DNA of 23,111 nt from Mycolicibacterium porcinum (GCA_001942045.1 MSTD01000005.1:170005-193115), one strand, 5' to 3'. Counted from the stretch's first letter, positions 14,822 to 22,504 are shown. Made by a program: numbers and translations. Notes: a model not told the origin generated them from the letters alone.

Positions 14822-15514
14822 ATGGGTCGGCTACAAACCTTGTGTGCGGTGATCGCGCTCGTCGTCGCAACCCTGCTGGCGCCGACGGCGGCCGCGGGCG
14901 GCTATCGAACGATCACGCTGACCTTCGTCCGGCATGCCCAGTCGGCAGGTAACGCCTCGGGCCTCATCGACAGCTCCACACCCGGCCCGGCGCTCACCGA
15001 TCTGGGCCGGACCCAGGCCGTGGCCAGCGCACAGCGGCTGGCGTCGCACCACTACGACGGCATCTTCGCCTCGACCATGATCCGGACCCAGCAGACCGCT
15101 CAGCCGATGGCCGACACGCTCCACGAGCCGGTCACCGTGCTGGACGGGCTCCACGAGGTCGAGGCCGGAATCTACGAGGGCCAGCCCGAGGCGAGCGCGG
15201 TACAGACCTACTTCGCGGCGCCCGAGCAGTGGTTGCGCGGCGACCGCAATGCCCGGATACCGGGTTCGATCGACGGCAACGAATTCGACGCTCGGTTCGA
15301 CGGGGCCGTGCAGCAGATCTACGACAGCGGCGACGACAATCCCGTCGCGTACTCGCACGGCGCCGCGATCATGTTGTGGGTGCAGATGAACGTCGGCAAT
15401 CCCAATCCGCAGTTGCTGATGGAGCACCCCCTCGACAACACCGGCTACGTCGTGATCAAGGGCAATCCGACCGACGGCTGGACCCTGACCGACTGGGACG
15501 GCGCCGGAAGCTGA
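14822..15514 (+). CDS. Secreted histidine phosphatase (phosphoglycerate-mutase-like)
   Basis: A 230-residue protein of the histidine phosphatase superfamily exported by a signal peptide. The signal is MGRLQTLCAVIALVVATLLA with a probable cleavage near TAAA-GG (22-27). The phospho-acceptor motif FVRHAQS (35-41) has Arg37/His38, with RHA in place of the commoner RHG. A second Arg is in MIRTQQTA (86-93), an acidic motif is in LHEVEAGIYEG (110-120), and the distal catalytic His179 is in YSHGAAI. The active site therefore looks complete, and the enzyme probably dephosphorylates an extracytoplasmic substrate. ATG 14822 follows AGAGG (14811-14815) at good spacing. It shares a 29-base divergent promoter region with the O-methyltransferase. 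Confidence 0.88.
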   Translation: MGRLQTLCAVIALVVATLLAPTAAAGGYRTITLTFVRHAQSAGNASGLIDSSTPGPALTDLGRTQAVASAQRLASHHYDGIFASTMIRTQQTAQPMADTLHEPVTVLDGLHEVEAGIYEGQPEASAVQTYFAAPEQWLRGDRNARIPGSIDGNEFDARFDGAVQQIYDSGDDNPVAYSHGAAIMLWVQMNVGNPNPQLLMEHPLDNTGYVVIKGNPTDGWTLTDWDGAGS

Positions 15515-15527
15515 CCCCTGCTGTGAC

Positions 15528-15548
15528 CCGGCGGTCATAGACTGCCGG
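15528..15548. terminator. Hairpin after the histidine phosphatase gene
   Basis: CCGGCGGTC (15528-15536) pairs with GACTGCCGG (15540-15548) around ATA, with one G-T (G-U in RNA) wobble. It starts 14 bases after the phosphatase stop. There is no T-run, as usual for mycobacterial hairpin terminators. The rest of the 118-base gap to the next gene contains TACTGT (15595-15600), a possible -10, but no clear -35. Confidence 0.5.
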
Positions 15549-15632
15549 AATGCGGTGCCGATCACGTCTGGCTCGAACCGCGGCCCGGCGCGGATACTGT
15601 GGGCCAAGGCAAGCGCAGATGGGAGCGGGGCT

Positions 15633-15920
15633 ATGAGGTTTCGGTTGTTGCCATACGTGACCGTCGAGGTCGACGACCGGGTACGGCTGCGGGCGCGCAG
15701 GGCGGGCGAGCGGCTCCGGATCAACCTCAGGGCATATCTCCGCAGCGCCGCCGACGAGGTCGAGACGGCCAGTGGGCGGGTTCGCCATCTGTGCGACACT
15801 GCGGTGAACCGCGTCGACCTGGCGGTGGCCAACGTCAACGACAAGATCGCTCCCGCGCCGCCGACCGATCCCACCGGCTCCTCCGACGAGCCGCCGAGGC
15901 GCCATCTGCAGGTCGTCTAG
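15633..15920 (+). CDS. Small hypothetical protein (95 aa)
   Basis: ATG 15633 is preferred over the longer frame from 15555 because GGAG (15622-15625) lies 7 bases upstream and the upstream codons look non-coding. The product has an Arg-rich helical N-terminal two-thirds (RVRLRARRAGERLRINLRAYL, 17-37), then a predicted amphipathic helix with spaced Val (50-70), and a Pro/Ser-rich tail (72-90). There is no signal peptide or clear membrane segment, and one Cys at 54. I do not recognise a family. The basic helical part could bind nucleic acid or a membrane surface, but nothing in the context decides this. Confidence 0.6.
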   Translation: MRFRLLPYVTVEVDDRVRLRARRAGERLRINLRAYLRSAADEVETASGRVRHLCDTAVNRVDLAVANVNDKIAPAPPTDPTGSSDEPPRRHLQVV

Positions 15921-16035
15921 GCGCCGGCCCAACCCCGGGCGGCGCGGCGGCCGTCGGCGCTCTACGGTTGGAGGGCACTGGCCTTCTCCCCGTCAGAGGG
16001 GGCCGACACACTGGCCCGAAAGGGGTTGACGAGGC

Positions 16036-16935
16036 TTGCTCGGCAACAGTCTTGCGGTGCTGTTCGCCCTCTGCGCAGCGGTTTTCGCGGCTGTCGGCAT
16101 TGTGGTGCGGCAGCGCGCCACCATGGATGTCCCGCCCGAGAAGGGCGTCAGTACCGTCATGCTGCGCACGCTGCTGGGCCGCAGGCTGTGGTGGGCGGGT
16201 ACCGCGTCCGCGGTGGCCGGCTACGTGTTCCAGGCGTTGGCGCTCGGCTACGGTTCGCTGCTGCTCGTCCAACCGGTGCTGGTGTCGGCGTTGCTGTTCG
16301 CGCTCCCACTGAGCGCCCGGCTGGCCCACCGCCGGGTCAGCCGCGCCGAATGGCTGTGGGCCCTGCTGCTGACCGGGGCGCTGACCGTGTTCGTGGCCCT
16401 CGCCAGGGCCAGCACCGGAACCTACGGGGTATCGGTGGCCACCACGGTCACCGTCGTCGTGGTGTGCGCGGCGGCGGTCGGACTGTGCGTGCTGGCCGCC
16501 ACCCGGAGCACCAACTGGCGCCGCGCGGTTCTGCTGGCGCTCGCCGTCGGCGTGATGTTCGGTGTGGTCGCGGTGCTGACCAAGATCGTGATGCACACGA
16601 TCGCGGTGGACGGTGTGGTCGCCGTGCTGACCACGCCGGCGCTGTATCTGGTGGTGACCCTCGGAGTGATCGCAACGCTGCTGCAGCAGTCGGCATTTCA
16701 TGCGGGATCGCTGCAGACCTCGGTGCCGACCATGCTGGTGCTCGAGCCCGTGGTGGCGGTGGTGCTGGGTTCTGTCGTCCTGGGCGAGCACCTGTCGATC
16801 ACCGGATGGGAACCGGTGGCCCTGTCCGTCGCGATCGGCGCCATGGCCGCCGCCACCATCGCCCTGGGCCGTGACGAGGGCGCCTACGAGGAGAAGCTCG
16901 AGGCCGAACTCGAAGTCAAAACGGCCGACCGGTAG
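16036..16935 (+). CDS. DMT-superfamily membrane transporter-like protein
   Basis: A 299-residue integral membrane protein with about nine hydrophobic segments (near 5-25, 53-70, 74-95, 104-122, 132-154, 163-185, 200-218, 230-250 and 257-277). This is the size and pattern of the drug/metabolite transporter superfamily. ALGYGSLLLVQPVLVSALLFALPL (69-92) and LQTSVPTMLVLEPVVAVVLGSVVLGEHLS (226-254) are the paired repeats typical of EamA/DMT proteins. A short acidic tail (279-299) is cytosolic. The TTG start at 16036 is the first possible in this frame, because a stop lies at 16027. AAAGGGG (16019-16025) is 10 bases upstream, and GTG 16057 is an alternative. The substrate is unknown. The preceding 115-base gap contains the 8-base CACTGGCC twice but no structure I trust. 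Confidence 0.8.
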   Translation: MLGNSLAVLFALCAAVFAAVGIVVRQRATMDVPPEKGVSTVMLRTLLGRRLWWAGTASAVAGYVFQALALGYGSLLLVQPVLVSALLFALPLSARLAHRRVSRAEWLWALLLTGALTVFVALARASTGTYGVSVATTVTVVVVCAAAVGLCVLAATRSTNWRRAVLLALAVGVMFGVVAVLTKIVMHTIAVDGVVAVLTTPALYLVVTLGVIATLLQQSAFHAGSLQTSVPTMLVLEPVVAVVLGSVVLGEHLSITGWEPVALSVAIGAMAAATIALGRDEGAYEEKLEAELEVKTADR

Positions 16936-16947
16936 GCGAACGCCTAC
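16932..16947. terminator. Compact hairpin formed by two facing stop codons
   Basis: GTAGGC (16932-16937) and GCCTAC (16942-16947) pair exactly around GAAC, with partial extension by flanking CC/GG. It contains the TAG of the transporter (16933-16935) and the TAG of the opposite MceA-like gene (16946-16944). It probably serves as a bidirectional terminator in a gap of only 8 bases. Confidence 0.5.
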
Positions 16948-18188
16948 GGGTTGATCGTGTGCGCGCCGATCTGGCGGCCCCAGACGTACTCGGTCATCAG
17001 CGGCTGGCCGAGTTCGAAGTGGTTGTAGGGCGCGATCGAGGCGCCGCTGTCCATCACCAGGTACGGAGTGGGCCACAGGTCCTTGGTGATCGGCTGCCAG
17101 CAGCCCGGCCGGCCCTCGGGCCCGCCGGAAACGTTCACCCGCGGCAGGTTGTCCGGGTATACCCACGGGTTGCCCGCGCCGACCAGGAAGTCGTGCAGCT
17201 CGAACGCGTAGCCGTTGCGGGTCTGCTGGGCGAACTTCGGCGCGGCCTCGGCGTAGTTGTGGATCATGCAGTACAGCGCCGGGCTGTTGCGGTCCAACAT
17301 CGCGCTGACGGGCAGCAGATCCTGGTTGCCTCGCACCAGGTACGGGCCGCCGCGCTCGAAGATGTCGCCACCGGTGTTGCCGAACCCGACCGCGGCGACG
17401 AGCGCCTGGTCCAAGTTGCCGCGCTGCTGGTTGAGGGTGCGCGCGGTGGTGACGGCGTTGGTCAGGCCGTCGAACAGATCCGGGGCGGCATTCGCGTAGA
17501 GCTCGCCGAGGTCGGCGAGTCCGGAGATGTCGCGGCGGATCGAGGGCATGCGGGGGTTCAGGTCGCCCAGGATGTCGTTGCCGTTGACGATCGACTGACC
17601 GAACTTGTCCCCCAGGCCGTCGAGGGCCTGGGCGGTCGCGGTCAGGGTTTCATTGAGCTTGATCGGGTCGATCTGTTCGGAGATCGCGGTGATCGTCTCG
17701 AACAGGGTGTTGAACTCCGTCGTCACGCCCTTGGCCCGGATCGGCGTGTCCGGGGAGACGCGTTGCGACGACGGGTCGTCCGGTGCGACGAACGAGATGT
17801 ACTTGTTGCCGAACACCGTGGTGGCTTTCAGTTCGGCGGTCACGTTCTCCGGGATCAGCTTCAGGTACTTGGGCTTGATGTCCAGGGTGAGCTGGGCCTG
17901 CTGTTCGCCGTCGACTTCCGCCACACTCACGGCGGTCAGCCGGCCGATGGGCACACCGTTGAAGGTGACCTTCGAGCCCGGGTCCATCGACAGGCCCGAA
18001 CGGTTGGACAGCACCGTGAGCTGCGTCTTCTGCTCGAAAACACCGCGGAACTGCATCCACGTCAACGCCAGGACCGCCACCACGAGGATGACCATCGCCG
18101 CGCACGCGGTCTTGTACGGCGGGTCGTACCGCCAGTGCTTGAACCGCTGTGTGAAGCGGTCCCGCAGCGTCGCGGTGGATGAGGCCAC
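16944..18188 (-). CDS. MceA-type MCE-family protein, orphan
   Basis: A 414-residue cell-envelope lipid-transport protein. Residues 28-44 form an N-terminal membrane anchor (CAAMVILVVAVLALTW), the MCE/MlaD domain covers about 53-135 (VLSNRSGLSMDPGSKVTFNGVPIGRL...), and a helical MCE-associated region follows to about 330. The end SIAPYNHFELGQP...EYVWGRQIG..TINP is what I know from the A subunits of mycobacterial mce operons. GTG 18188 is chosen because GGAGG (18200-18196) lies 7 bases upstream; the longer frame runs through intergenic sequence. Complete mce operons carry two YrbE permeases and six Mce genes, but none are next to this one. It must therefore work with components encoded elsewhere or in a modified role. 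Lipid or sterol import is inferred from the family. Confidence 0.88.
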   Translation of the reverse strand: MASSTATLRDRFTQRFKHWRYDPPYKTACAAMVILVVAVLALTWMQFRGVFEQKTQLTVLSNRSGLSMDPGSKVTFNGVPIGRLTAVSVAEVDGEQQAQLTLDIKPKYLKLIPENVTAELKATTVFGNKYISFVAPDDPSSQRVSPDTPIRAKGVTTEFNTLFETITAISEQIDPIKLNETLTATAQALDGLGDKFGQSIVNGNDILGDLNPRMPSIRRDISGLADLGELYANAAPDLFDGLTNAVTTARTLNQQRGNLDQALVAAVGFGNTGGDIFERGGPYLVRGNQDLLPVSAMLDRNSPALYCMIHNYAEAAPKFAQQTRNGYAFELHDFLVGAGNPWVYPDNLPRVNVSGGPEGRPGCWQPITKDLWPTPYLVMDSGASIAPYNHFELGQPLMTEYVWGRQIGAHTINP

Positions 18189-18270
18189 GCGCAAACCTCC
18201 GAATTTATTGACGCAGCCAGAACTAAAAGGGTTTTCAAACTGTCCCAAACAATTAGAGATAAGTGCAACT

Positions 18271-18284
18271 ACCGGGGCCCCGGT
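18271..18284. promoter_or_regulatory. Perfect 14-base GC palindrome upstream of the MceA-like gene
   Basis: ACCGGGG followed by CCCCGGT is a perfect self-complementary sequence, able to form a 5-bp stem with a GGCC loop. It lies in the 152-base gap (18189-18340) between the SDR stop and the MceA-like start. It may be a terminator for the SDR gene or an operator. The remainder of the gap is noticeably AT-richer (18200-18265) and probably holds the minus-strand promoter, but I cannot place a convincing -35/-10 pair. Confidence 0.35.
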
Positions 18285-18340
18285 GCGGCGAATATCAATC
18301 CACCGACACTGCGAGACCCCGGTCACAGCGTAGGCGCTGA

Positions 18341-19048
18341 TCAGGTGTTACGACCGCCGTTCACGCCCACGATCTGGCCGGTGATGTAGCCCGCTTCTTC
18401 CGAAATGAGGAACGAACACGTGGCGGCGATGTCCTCGGGCTTACCCATTCGGCGCACCGGAGTGGCTTTGATGGTGTCGCGAATGTCGCCGAGTTCACCC
18501 CGGGATTCGGCGGCCCGCAGCATCGGGGTGTCGATGAAACCCGGAGGTACAGCGTTGACGGTGATCCCGGCCGGACCGAATTCCAACGCCAGGGATTTGG
18601 TGAGCCCGTTGACGGCGGACTTCGCGGCCACGTAGTCGGACATGTACGGGACGCCGGAATGCGTGCTGGACGAGGAGATGTTGACGATGCGGCCCCAGCC
18701 GGCCTCGATCATGTCGGGCAGGGCGGCCTGGATCACGTGGAAGACGCCGTTGAGGTTGACGTCGACGACCTTCTGCCATCGTTCGAACGTGAGCTCGGTG
18801 AACGGGGTGAAATCGCTGAGACCGGCTGAGTTCACCAGGATCGTGACGGGGCCCAACTGCTCACGGACCGCCTTGAAGACGGCGTCGACCTGGGCCCGGT
18901 CGGTGACGTCGGCGGCGTAGGAATGCTCGTCGTCGGTCGCGTTGAGGTCAAGGGTGGCGACTCGATATCCGTCGGCGGCAAGGCGGTCGGCGATCGCCTT
19001 GCCGATTCCGGATGCGCCCCCAGTCACCAGCGCGGTTTTGGCGGTCAT
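18341..19048 (-). CDS. Short-chain dehydrogenase/reductase (FabG-like)
   Basis: A 235-residue classical SDR oxidoreductase using NAD(P)H. The cofactor motif is TGGASGIG (9-16), followed by NSAG (73-76), structural Asn100, and the catalytic Ser126, Tyr139 and Lys143 (YVAAK). The acidic Asp34 at the end of the second strand (ATLDLN) favours NAD(H) over NADP(H). PPGFIDTPM (168-176) and the C-terminal GYITGQIVGVNGG are typical of 3-hydroxyacyl-CoA or 3-oxoacyl reductase-like SDRs. ATG 19048 follows AAAGGA on the minus strand. The TetR gene lies 41 bases upstream in the same direction, so the SDR is probably part of its regulon and transcript. The substrate is unknown. Confidence 0.9.
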   Translation of the reverse strand: MTAKTALVTGGASGIGKAIADRLAADGYRVATLDLNATDDEHSYAADVTDRAQVDAVFKAVREQLGPVTILVNSAGLSDFTPFTELTFERWQKVVDVNLNGVFHVIQAALPDMIEAGWGRIVNISSSSTHSGVPYMSDYVAAKSAVNGLTKSLALEFGPAGITVNAVPPGFIDTPMLRAAESRGELGDIRDTIKATPVRRMGKPEDIAATCSFLISEEAGYITGQIVGVNGGRNT

Positions 19049-19089
19049 GGTTTTCCTTTCGGTATTTGGTTGAATCTCAATCGTTTTCG

Positions 19090-19638
19090 TCAGCGCCGGA
19101 GAGCCCGCAGGCCCAGGGTGCGCCGGGCTGCGTCGACCAGGTAGCGGCAGAGCTCCTCATCCGAGATGTCCGCGCCTGCGACGCCCGCGCCCCCGGCGAT
19201 GCCCGCGAAGACCATGGCTGCCTTGACGGTTCCGGCCGGACCAGGATCGACATCGGCCAGTAGAGCCATCTGCCGGTCGATCACGCCGCCCCATTCCGGG
19301 CGGTTCCGCAGCGCCTCGTTGACGCTGGGATCGTTGGCCAGGGCGGACACCAGCGTGCGGTTGCCGACCGCCAGTTCGGCGTAGCCGCGCACCATCCGAT
19401 CGGCACGGGCCGCGGCGCTCCGTTGGAGTTCGGCGTCCTCGATCACCGCCCGCACCTGGGTCAGGAACGGCTCGACGACCGCGCTCAACAGCTGCTCTCG
19501 GGTGCGGAAGTGGTAGTAGATCGCGGCCTTGGTGAAGCCCAACTCGTCGGCGATCATCTGCAGCGATGTGCCGGCGAAACCGTGCCGGGTGATCAGCCGG
19601 ACGGCGGCTTCGACGAGCCGCTCGCGGGTGGCGTCCAT
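19090..19638 (-). CDS. TetR-family regulator of the SDR / CMD divergent locus
   Basis: A 182-residue TetR repressor. The N-terminal helix-turn-helix covers about 24-46 (TSLQMIADELGFTKAAIYYHFR), the most typical TetR motif in the window, and the C-terminal ligand domain is helical. The start at ATG 19638 gives a very short tail ahead of the first helix (DATRERLVEAAVRLITRHG), normal for the family. The first base of the start codon overlaps a perfect 20-base palindrome, with a second similar site 23 bases further on. Both lie between this gene and the divergent CMD gene, so it very likely represses itself (with the downstream SDR) and the CMD gene. Confidence 0.9.
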   Translation of the reverse strand: MDATRERLVEAAVRLITRHGFAGTSLQMIADELGFTKAAIYYHFRTREQLLSAVVEPFLTQVRAVIEDAELQRSAAARADRMVRGYAELAVGNRTLVSALANDPSVNEALRNRPEWGGVIDRQMALLADVDPGPAGTVKAAMVFAGIAGGAGVAGADISDEELCRYLVDAARRTLGLRALRR

Positions 19639-19657
19639 ACTTTACGATCGTAAAGTA
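19638..19657. promoter_or_regulatory. Operator 1: perfect 20-base palindrome
   Basis: TACTTTACGA (19638-19647) and its exact reverse complement (19648-19657) meet without spacer. The site touches the start codon of the TetR gene. It contains TAAAGT on both strands, a TANNNT-type hexamer, so operator and promoter elements may coincide. Confidence 0.8.
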
Positions 19658-19660
19658 CGT

Positions 19661-19680
19661 TACTAGTCGATCGTAAAGTA
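19661..19680. promoter_or_regulatory. Operator 2: near copy of operator 1
   Basis: This 20-mer matches operator 1 at 17 of 20 positions; the three differences are AGT in place of TTA at 19665-19667. Centre-to-centre spacing is 23 bases, about two helical turns, which would allow two TetR dimers to bind. It lies 27 bases before the CMD start codon. Confidence 0.7.
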
Positions 19681-19707
19681 GATCGGCACATCGGAAGGAC
19701 TGTGCGG

Positions 19708-20268
19708 ATGCTGACCCCCTTGCCGGCAGAGGAGTGGGACGATCGGGCGCGTGAGGCGCTGGCCGCCACGGTGCCGCCAGAGCGCCGCAACCCCGACGAC
19801 GCGGGCAACGCACTCTCGACCCTGGTCCGGCATCCGGTCCTGGCCGGCGCCTTCCTGCCGTTCAACACCTACCTGCAAAAGGATTCGTCGCTGCCCCAGC
19901 GGGTGCGCGAACTCGTGATCCTGCGCACCGCGTTCCACCACGGGTGCGTCTACGAGTGGGGGCATCACAGCGCGATGGCCGTGCAGGTCGGGCTGACCGA
20001 GGCCGATGTCGATGCCACCCGAAGCGGCACGGCGGCAGACGAATTCGATCAGGCCGTGCTGGACGCGGTCGACGAGTTGCACACCGGATCGCGGATCTCC
20101 GCGCAGACCTGGGAGCGCCTGGGCCGGCGGCTCGACGACCGGCAGCGGATGGACCTGATGTTCACCTTCGGCGGCTACAGCACGCTGGCGTTGGCCCTGA
20201 ACACCTTCGACGTCCAACTCGAGGACGGCGCCGGAACCGACGAGTTCTACGCCTCGATGGGAAGCTAG
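19708..20268 (+). CDS. Carboxymuconolactone decarboxylase / AhpD-like family protein
   Basis: A 186-residue CMD-superfamily protein. ATG 19708 follows GGAAGGA (19693-19699) at 8 bases; GTG 19702 is closer than usual. The core LPQRVRELVILRTAFHHGCVYEWGHHSAMA (62-91) carries the family's Arg/Glu, Cys80, Glu83 and His86/87. It has a single Cys rather than the CxxC of true AhpD, so peroxidase activity by a disulfide cycle is unlikely. Decarboxylase-like or unknown chemistry is more probable. The rest is helical with no signal peptide. It is divergent from the TetR gene behind two operators and is probably induced together with the SDR. Its stop codon overlaps the fusA2 stop in a shared CTAG (20265-20268). 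Confidence 0.85.
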   Translation: MLTPLPAEEWDDRAREALAATVPPERRNPDDAGNALSTLVRHPVLAGAFLPFNTYLQKDSSLPQRVRELVILRTAFHHGCVYEWGHHSAMAVQVGLTEADVDATRSGTAADEFDQAVLDAVDELHTGSRISAQTWERLGRRLDDRQRMDLMFTFGGYSTLALALNTFDVQLEDGAGTDEFYASMGS

Positions 20269-22427
20269 ACCGCCTTGCGCACCCGGGCCGCGGCCGCGTC
20301 GGGCATCGGCTCGTATCGCGCGAACGCGCGGGTGAAACCCCCGGCGCCGTGCGACAGGGACCGCAGGTCGATCGCATACCGGGTGAGTTCGACCTCGGGA
20401 ATCTCGGCCTTGATCAGCGTGCGGTCGTCATCGGCCTTGTCGGTGCCCAGCACCCGGCCGCGTCGGCCGGCCAGATCGCTCATCACCGCACCCACCAGAT
20501 CGTCGGGCACCGTCACGGTCACGTCGTCGATCGGCTCGAGCAGGTTCACCCCGGCCGCCGCAGCGGCCTCCCGCAGCGCGAGCGCGCCGGCCATCTGGAA
20601 GGCGAAGTCCGACGAGTCGACGCTGTGCGCCTTACCGTCGACCAGCGTCACCCGGATGTCGACGACGGGATAGCCGCCGTCCCCGTGATCACTGCCCATT
20701 CCCTTCTCCATCTGGGCCCGCACGCCCTTCTCGACGCTCGGGATGAACTGGCGCGGTACGGCTCCGCCGACGACCTTGTCGACGAACTCGAATCCGCTGC
20801 CCTCGGGAAGAGGCTCGACCTCGATATCGCAGACCGCGTACTGGCCGTGACCACCGGACTGCTTGACGTGCCTGCCGTGTCCTTTTGCCTTGCCGCCGAG
20901 CGTCTCTCGCAACGGCACCCGAAGCTCGACGGTGTCCACCGACACCCCGTAGCGCCGCGACAGCGCGTCGAGCACCACCCCGGCATGTGCCTCACCCATG
21001 CACCACAGCACGATCTGGTGGGTTTCCGGGTTCTGTTCGATGCGCAGCGTGGGATCCTCGGCGGCCAACCGCTGCAACCCGACCGAGAGCTTGTCCTCGT
21101 CGGTCTTGGCACGGGGCTGCACCGCGATCGGCAGCAGCGGGTCGGGCATGGTCCACGGACGCAGCACCAGCGGATCGGCCTTGTCGCTGAGGGTGTCGCC
21201 GGTCTCGGCCCGGCTGAGACGGCCGATCGCGCAGATGTCCCCGGCCACCACCGACGGTGCCGGGCGTTGCTGCTTGCCGAGCGGAAAGGACAGGGTGCCG
21301 ATGCGCTCGTCCTCATCATGATCGGCGTGGCCGTGCGATCCCTCGGCCGCCACCGAGTCGTCGAAGGCAGAAAAATGGCCCGACACATGCACGGTGGCGT
21401 CGGGCCTGATGGTGCCGGAGAACACCCGGACGAGGCTGACCCTGCCGACGTAGGGGTCCGACGTCGTCTTCACCACCTCGGCCAGCAGGGGTCCGGACGG
21501 ATCGCAGGCCATCGGCTTGCGGGCGGCGCCACTGGCGGTGAACACCTCGGGCAGGCGGTGTTCGGGCGGTGACGGGAAACCGCGGGTGGCGATCTCGAGT
21601 AGTTCCATCGTGCCGACCCCGGACCCGCTGCACACCGGGATCACCGGGAAGAACGAACCGCGGGCCACGGCCTTCTCCAGGTCGGCGATCAACACCGACT
21701 CGTCGATCTCCTCGCCGCCGAGATAGCGCTCCATGAGCGTCTCGTCCTCGGACTCCTCGATGATGCCCTCGATCAGTGAGCCCCTCAGTTCGGCGATCTG
21801 ATCGTCGTAGGCACCGTCCGGCGGGCGGGTGGTCCGGGTGCCGTCGCTGTAGCAGTAGTACGTGCGGGTGAGTAGCCCGATGACACCCTCGCCGGCCGGG
21901 AAGTACAGGGGTGCCACCTTGTCACCGAAGGCCAGCTGCGCGCCGGCCAGCGCGTTGGCGTAGTTGGCCCTGGCGTGGTCCAGCTTGGTGATCACGACGG
22001 CACGAGGCATCCCCACCGCCGCGCACTCCTGCCACAGCGACTTCGTCGGCTCGTCGATGTCCTCATTGGCCGCGATGACGAACAGTGCGCAATCGGCGGC
22101 CCGCAGGCCGGCCCGCAATTCCCCGACGAAATCGGCGTATCCGGGGGTGTCGATCAGATTGACCTTGATCCCGTTGTGCTGCAACGGCGCCAGCGCCAGA
22201 CCGACCGAGCGTTGCTGACTGATCTCGGCGTCGTCGAAATCGCACACCGTGGAGCCGTCGACCACCGAACCCGCCCGGGTCAGCACGCCCGCGGCGACCA
22301 GCAGCGCCTCGACGAGCGTGGTCTTGCCCGCACCCGAGGGGCCGACGAGCACCACGTTGCGAATGGCGGTGGGACTGTCCGCGGTGGGGACAGCGCCGTT
22401 GCCGGCCGAGTGTGTCTTGTCCGCCAT
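20265..22427 (-). CDS. fusA2: FusA2, EF-G-like translational GTPase
   Basis: A 720-residue elongation-factor-G paralog closely resembling my recollection of M. tuberculosis Rv0120c. ATG 22427 follows AGGAGGA at 7 bases; the longer frame adds 30 unrelated residues. The GTPase domain has P-loop GPSGAGKTT (29-37), DTPGYADF (93-100) and TKLD (147-150). In canonical EF-G the second motif is DTPGH with a catalytic His, here Tyr97. The switch I area (EISQQRSVGLAL, 68-79) also departs from the usual ERGITI motif. Domain II carries a His/Asp-rich insertion (364-374), and domain IV motifs KQSGGHGQY and YPVVDIRVTLVDGKAHSVDSSD are kept. It therefore probably still engages the ribosome, but with altered GTP hydrolysis. 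Its cellular role is not established. The F420-type gene lies 77 bases upstream. Confidence 0.93.
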   Translation of the reverse strand: MADKTHSAGNGAVPTADSPTAIRNVVLVGPSGAGKTTLVEALLVAAGVLTRAGSVVDGSTVCDFDDAEISQQRSVGLALAPLQHNGIKVNLIDTPGYADFVGELRAGLRAADCALFVIAANEDIDEPTKSLWQECAAVGMPRAVVITKLDHARANYANALAGAQLAFGDKVAPLYFPAGEGVIGLLTRTYYCYSDGTRTTRPPDGAYDDQIAELRGSLIEGIIEESEDETLMERYLGGEEIDESVLIADLEKAVARGSFFPVIPVCSGSGVGTMELLEIATRGFPSPPEHRLPEVFTASGAARKPMACDPSGPLLAEVVKTTSDPYVGRVSLVRVFSGTIRPDATVHVSGHFSAFDDSVAAEGSHGHADHDEDERIGTLSFPLGKQQRPAPSVVAGDICAIGRLSRAETGDTLSDKADPLVLRPWTMPDPLLPIAVQPRAKTDEDKLSVGLQRLAAEDPTLRIEQNPETHQIVLWCMGEAHAGVVLDALSRRYGVSVDTVELRVPLRETLGGKAKGHGRHVKQSGGHGQYAVCDIEVEPLPEGSGFEFVDKVVGGAVPRQFIPSVEKGVRAQMEKGMGSDHGDGGYPVVDIRVTLVDGKAHSVDSSDFAFQMAGALALREAAAAAGVNLLEPIDDVTVTVPDDLVGAVMSDLAGRRGRVLGTDKADDDRTLIKAEIPEVELTRYAIDLRSLSHGAGGFTRAFARYEPMPDAAAARVRKAV

Positions 22428-22504
22428 GGCATTCCTCCTGGTGTCACCTGCTCTCCACCATTCCCCGATGTGACCTACGACACAAGGCCTGCGCGCTGCT
22501 GACC

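Noticed and set aside
15977..16018. CACTGGCC occurring twice before the DMT transporter, considered as a riboswitch or attachment site
   Set aside because: Only 8 bases, with no convincing stem set, no tRNA end and no integrase nearby.
19944..21572. 542-codon plus-strand open frame across the CMD gene and the opposite strand of fusA2
   Set aside because: It has no ribosome site and a low-complexity Arg/Gly/His composition, and overlaps two well-supported genes.
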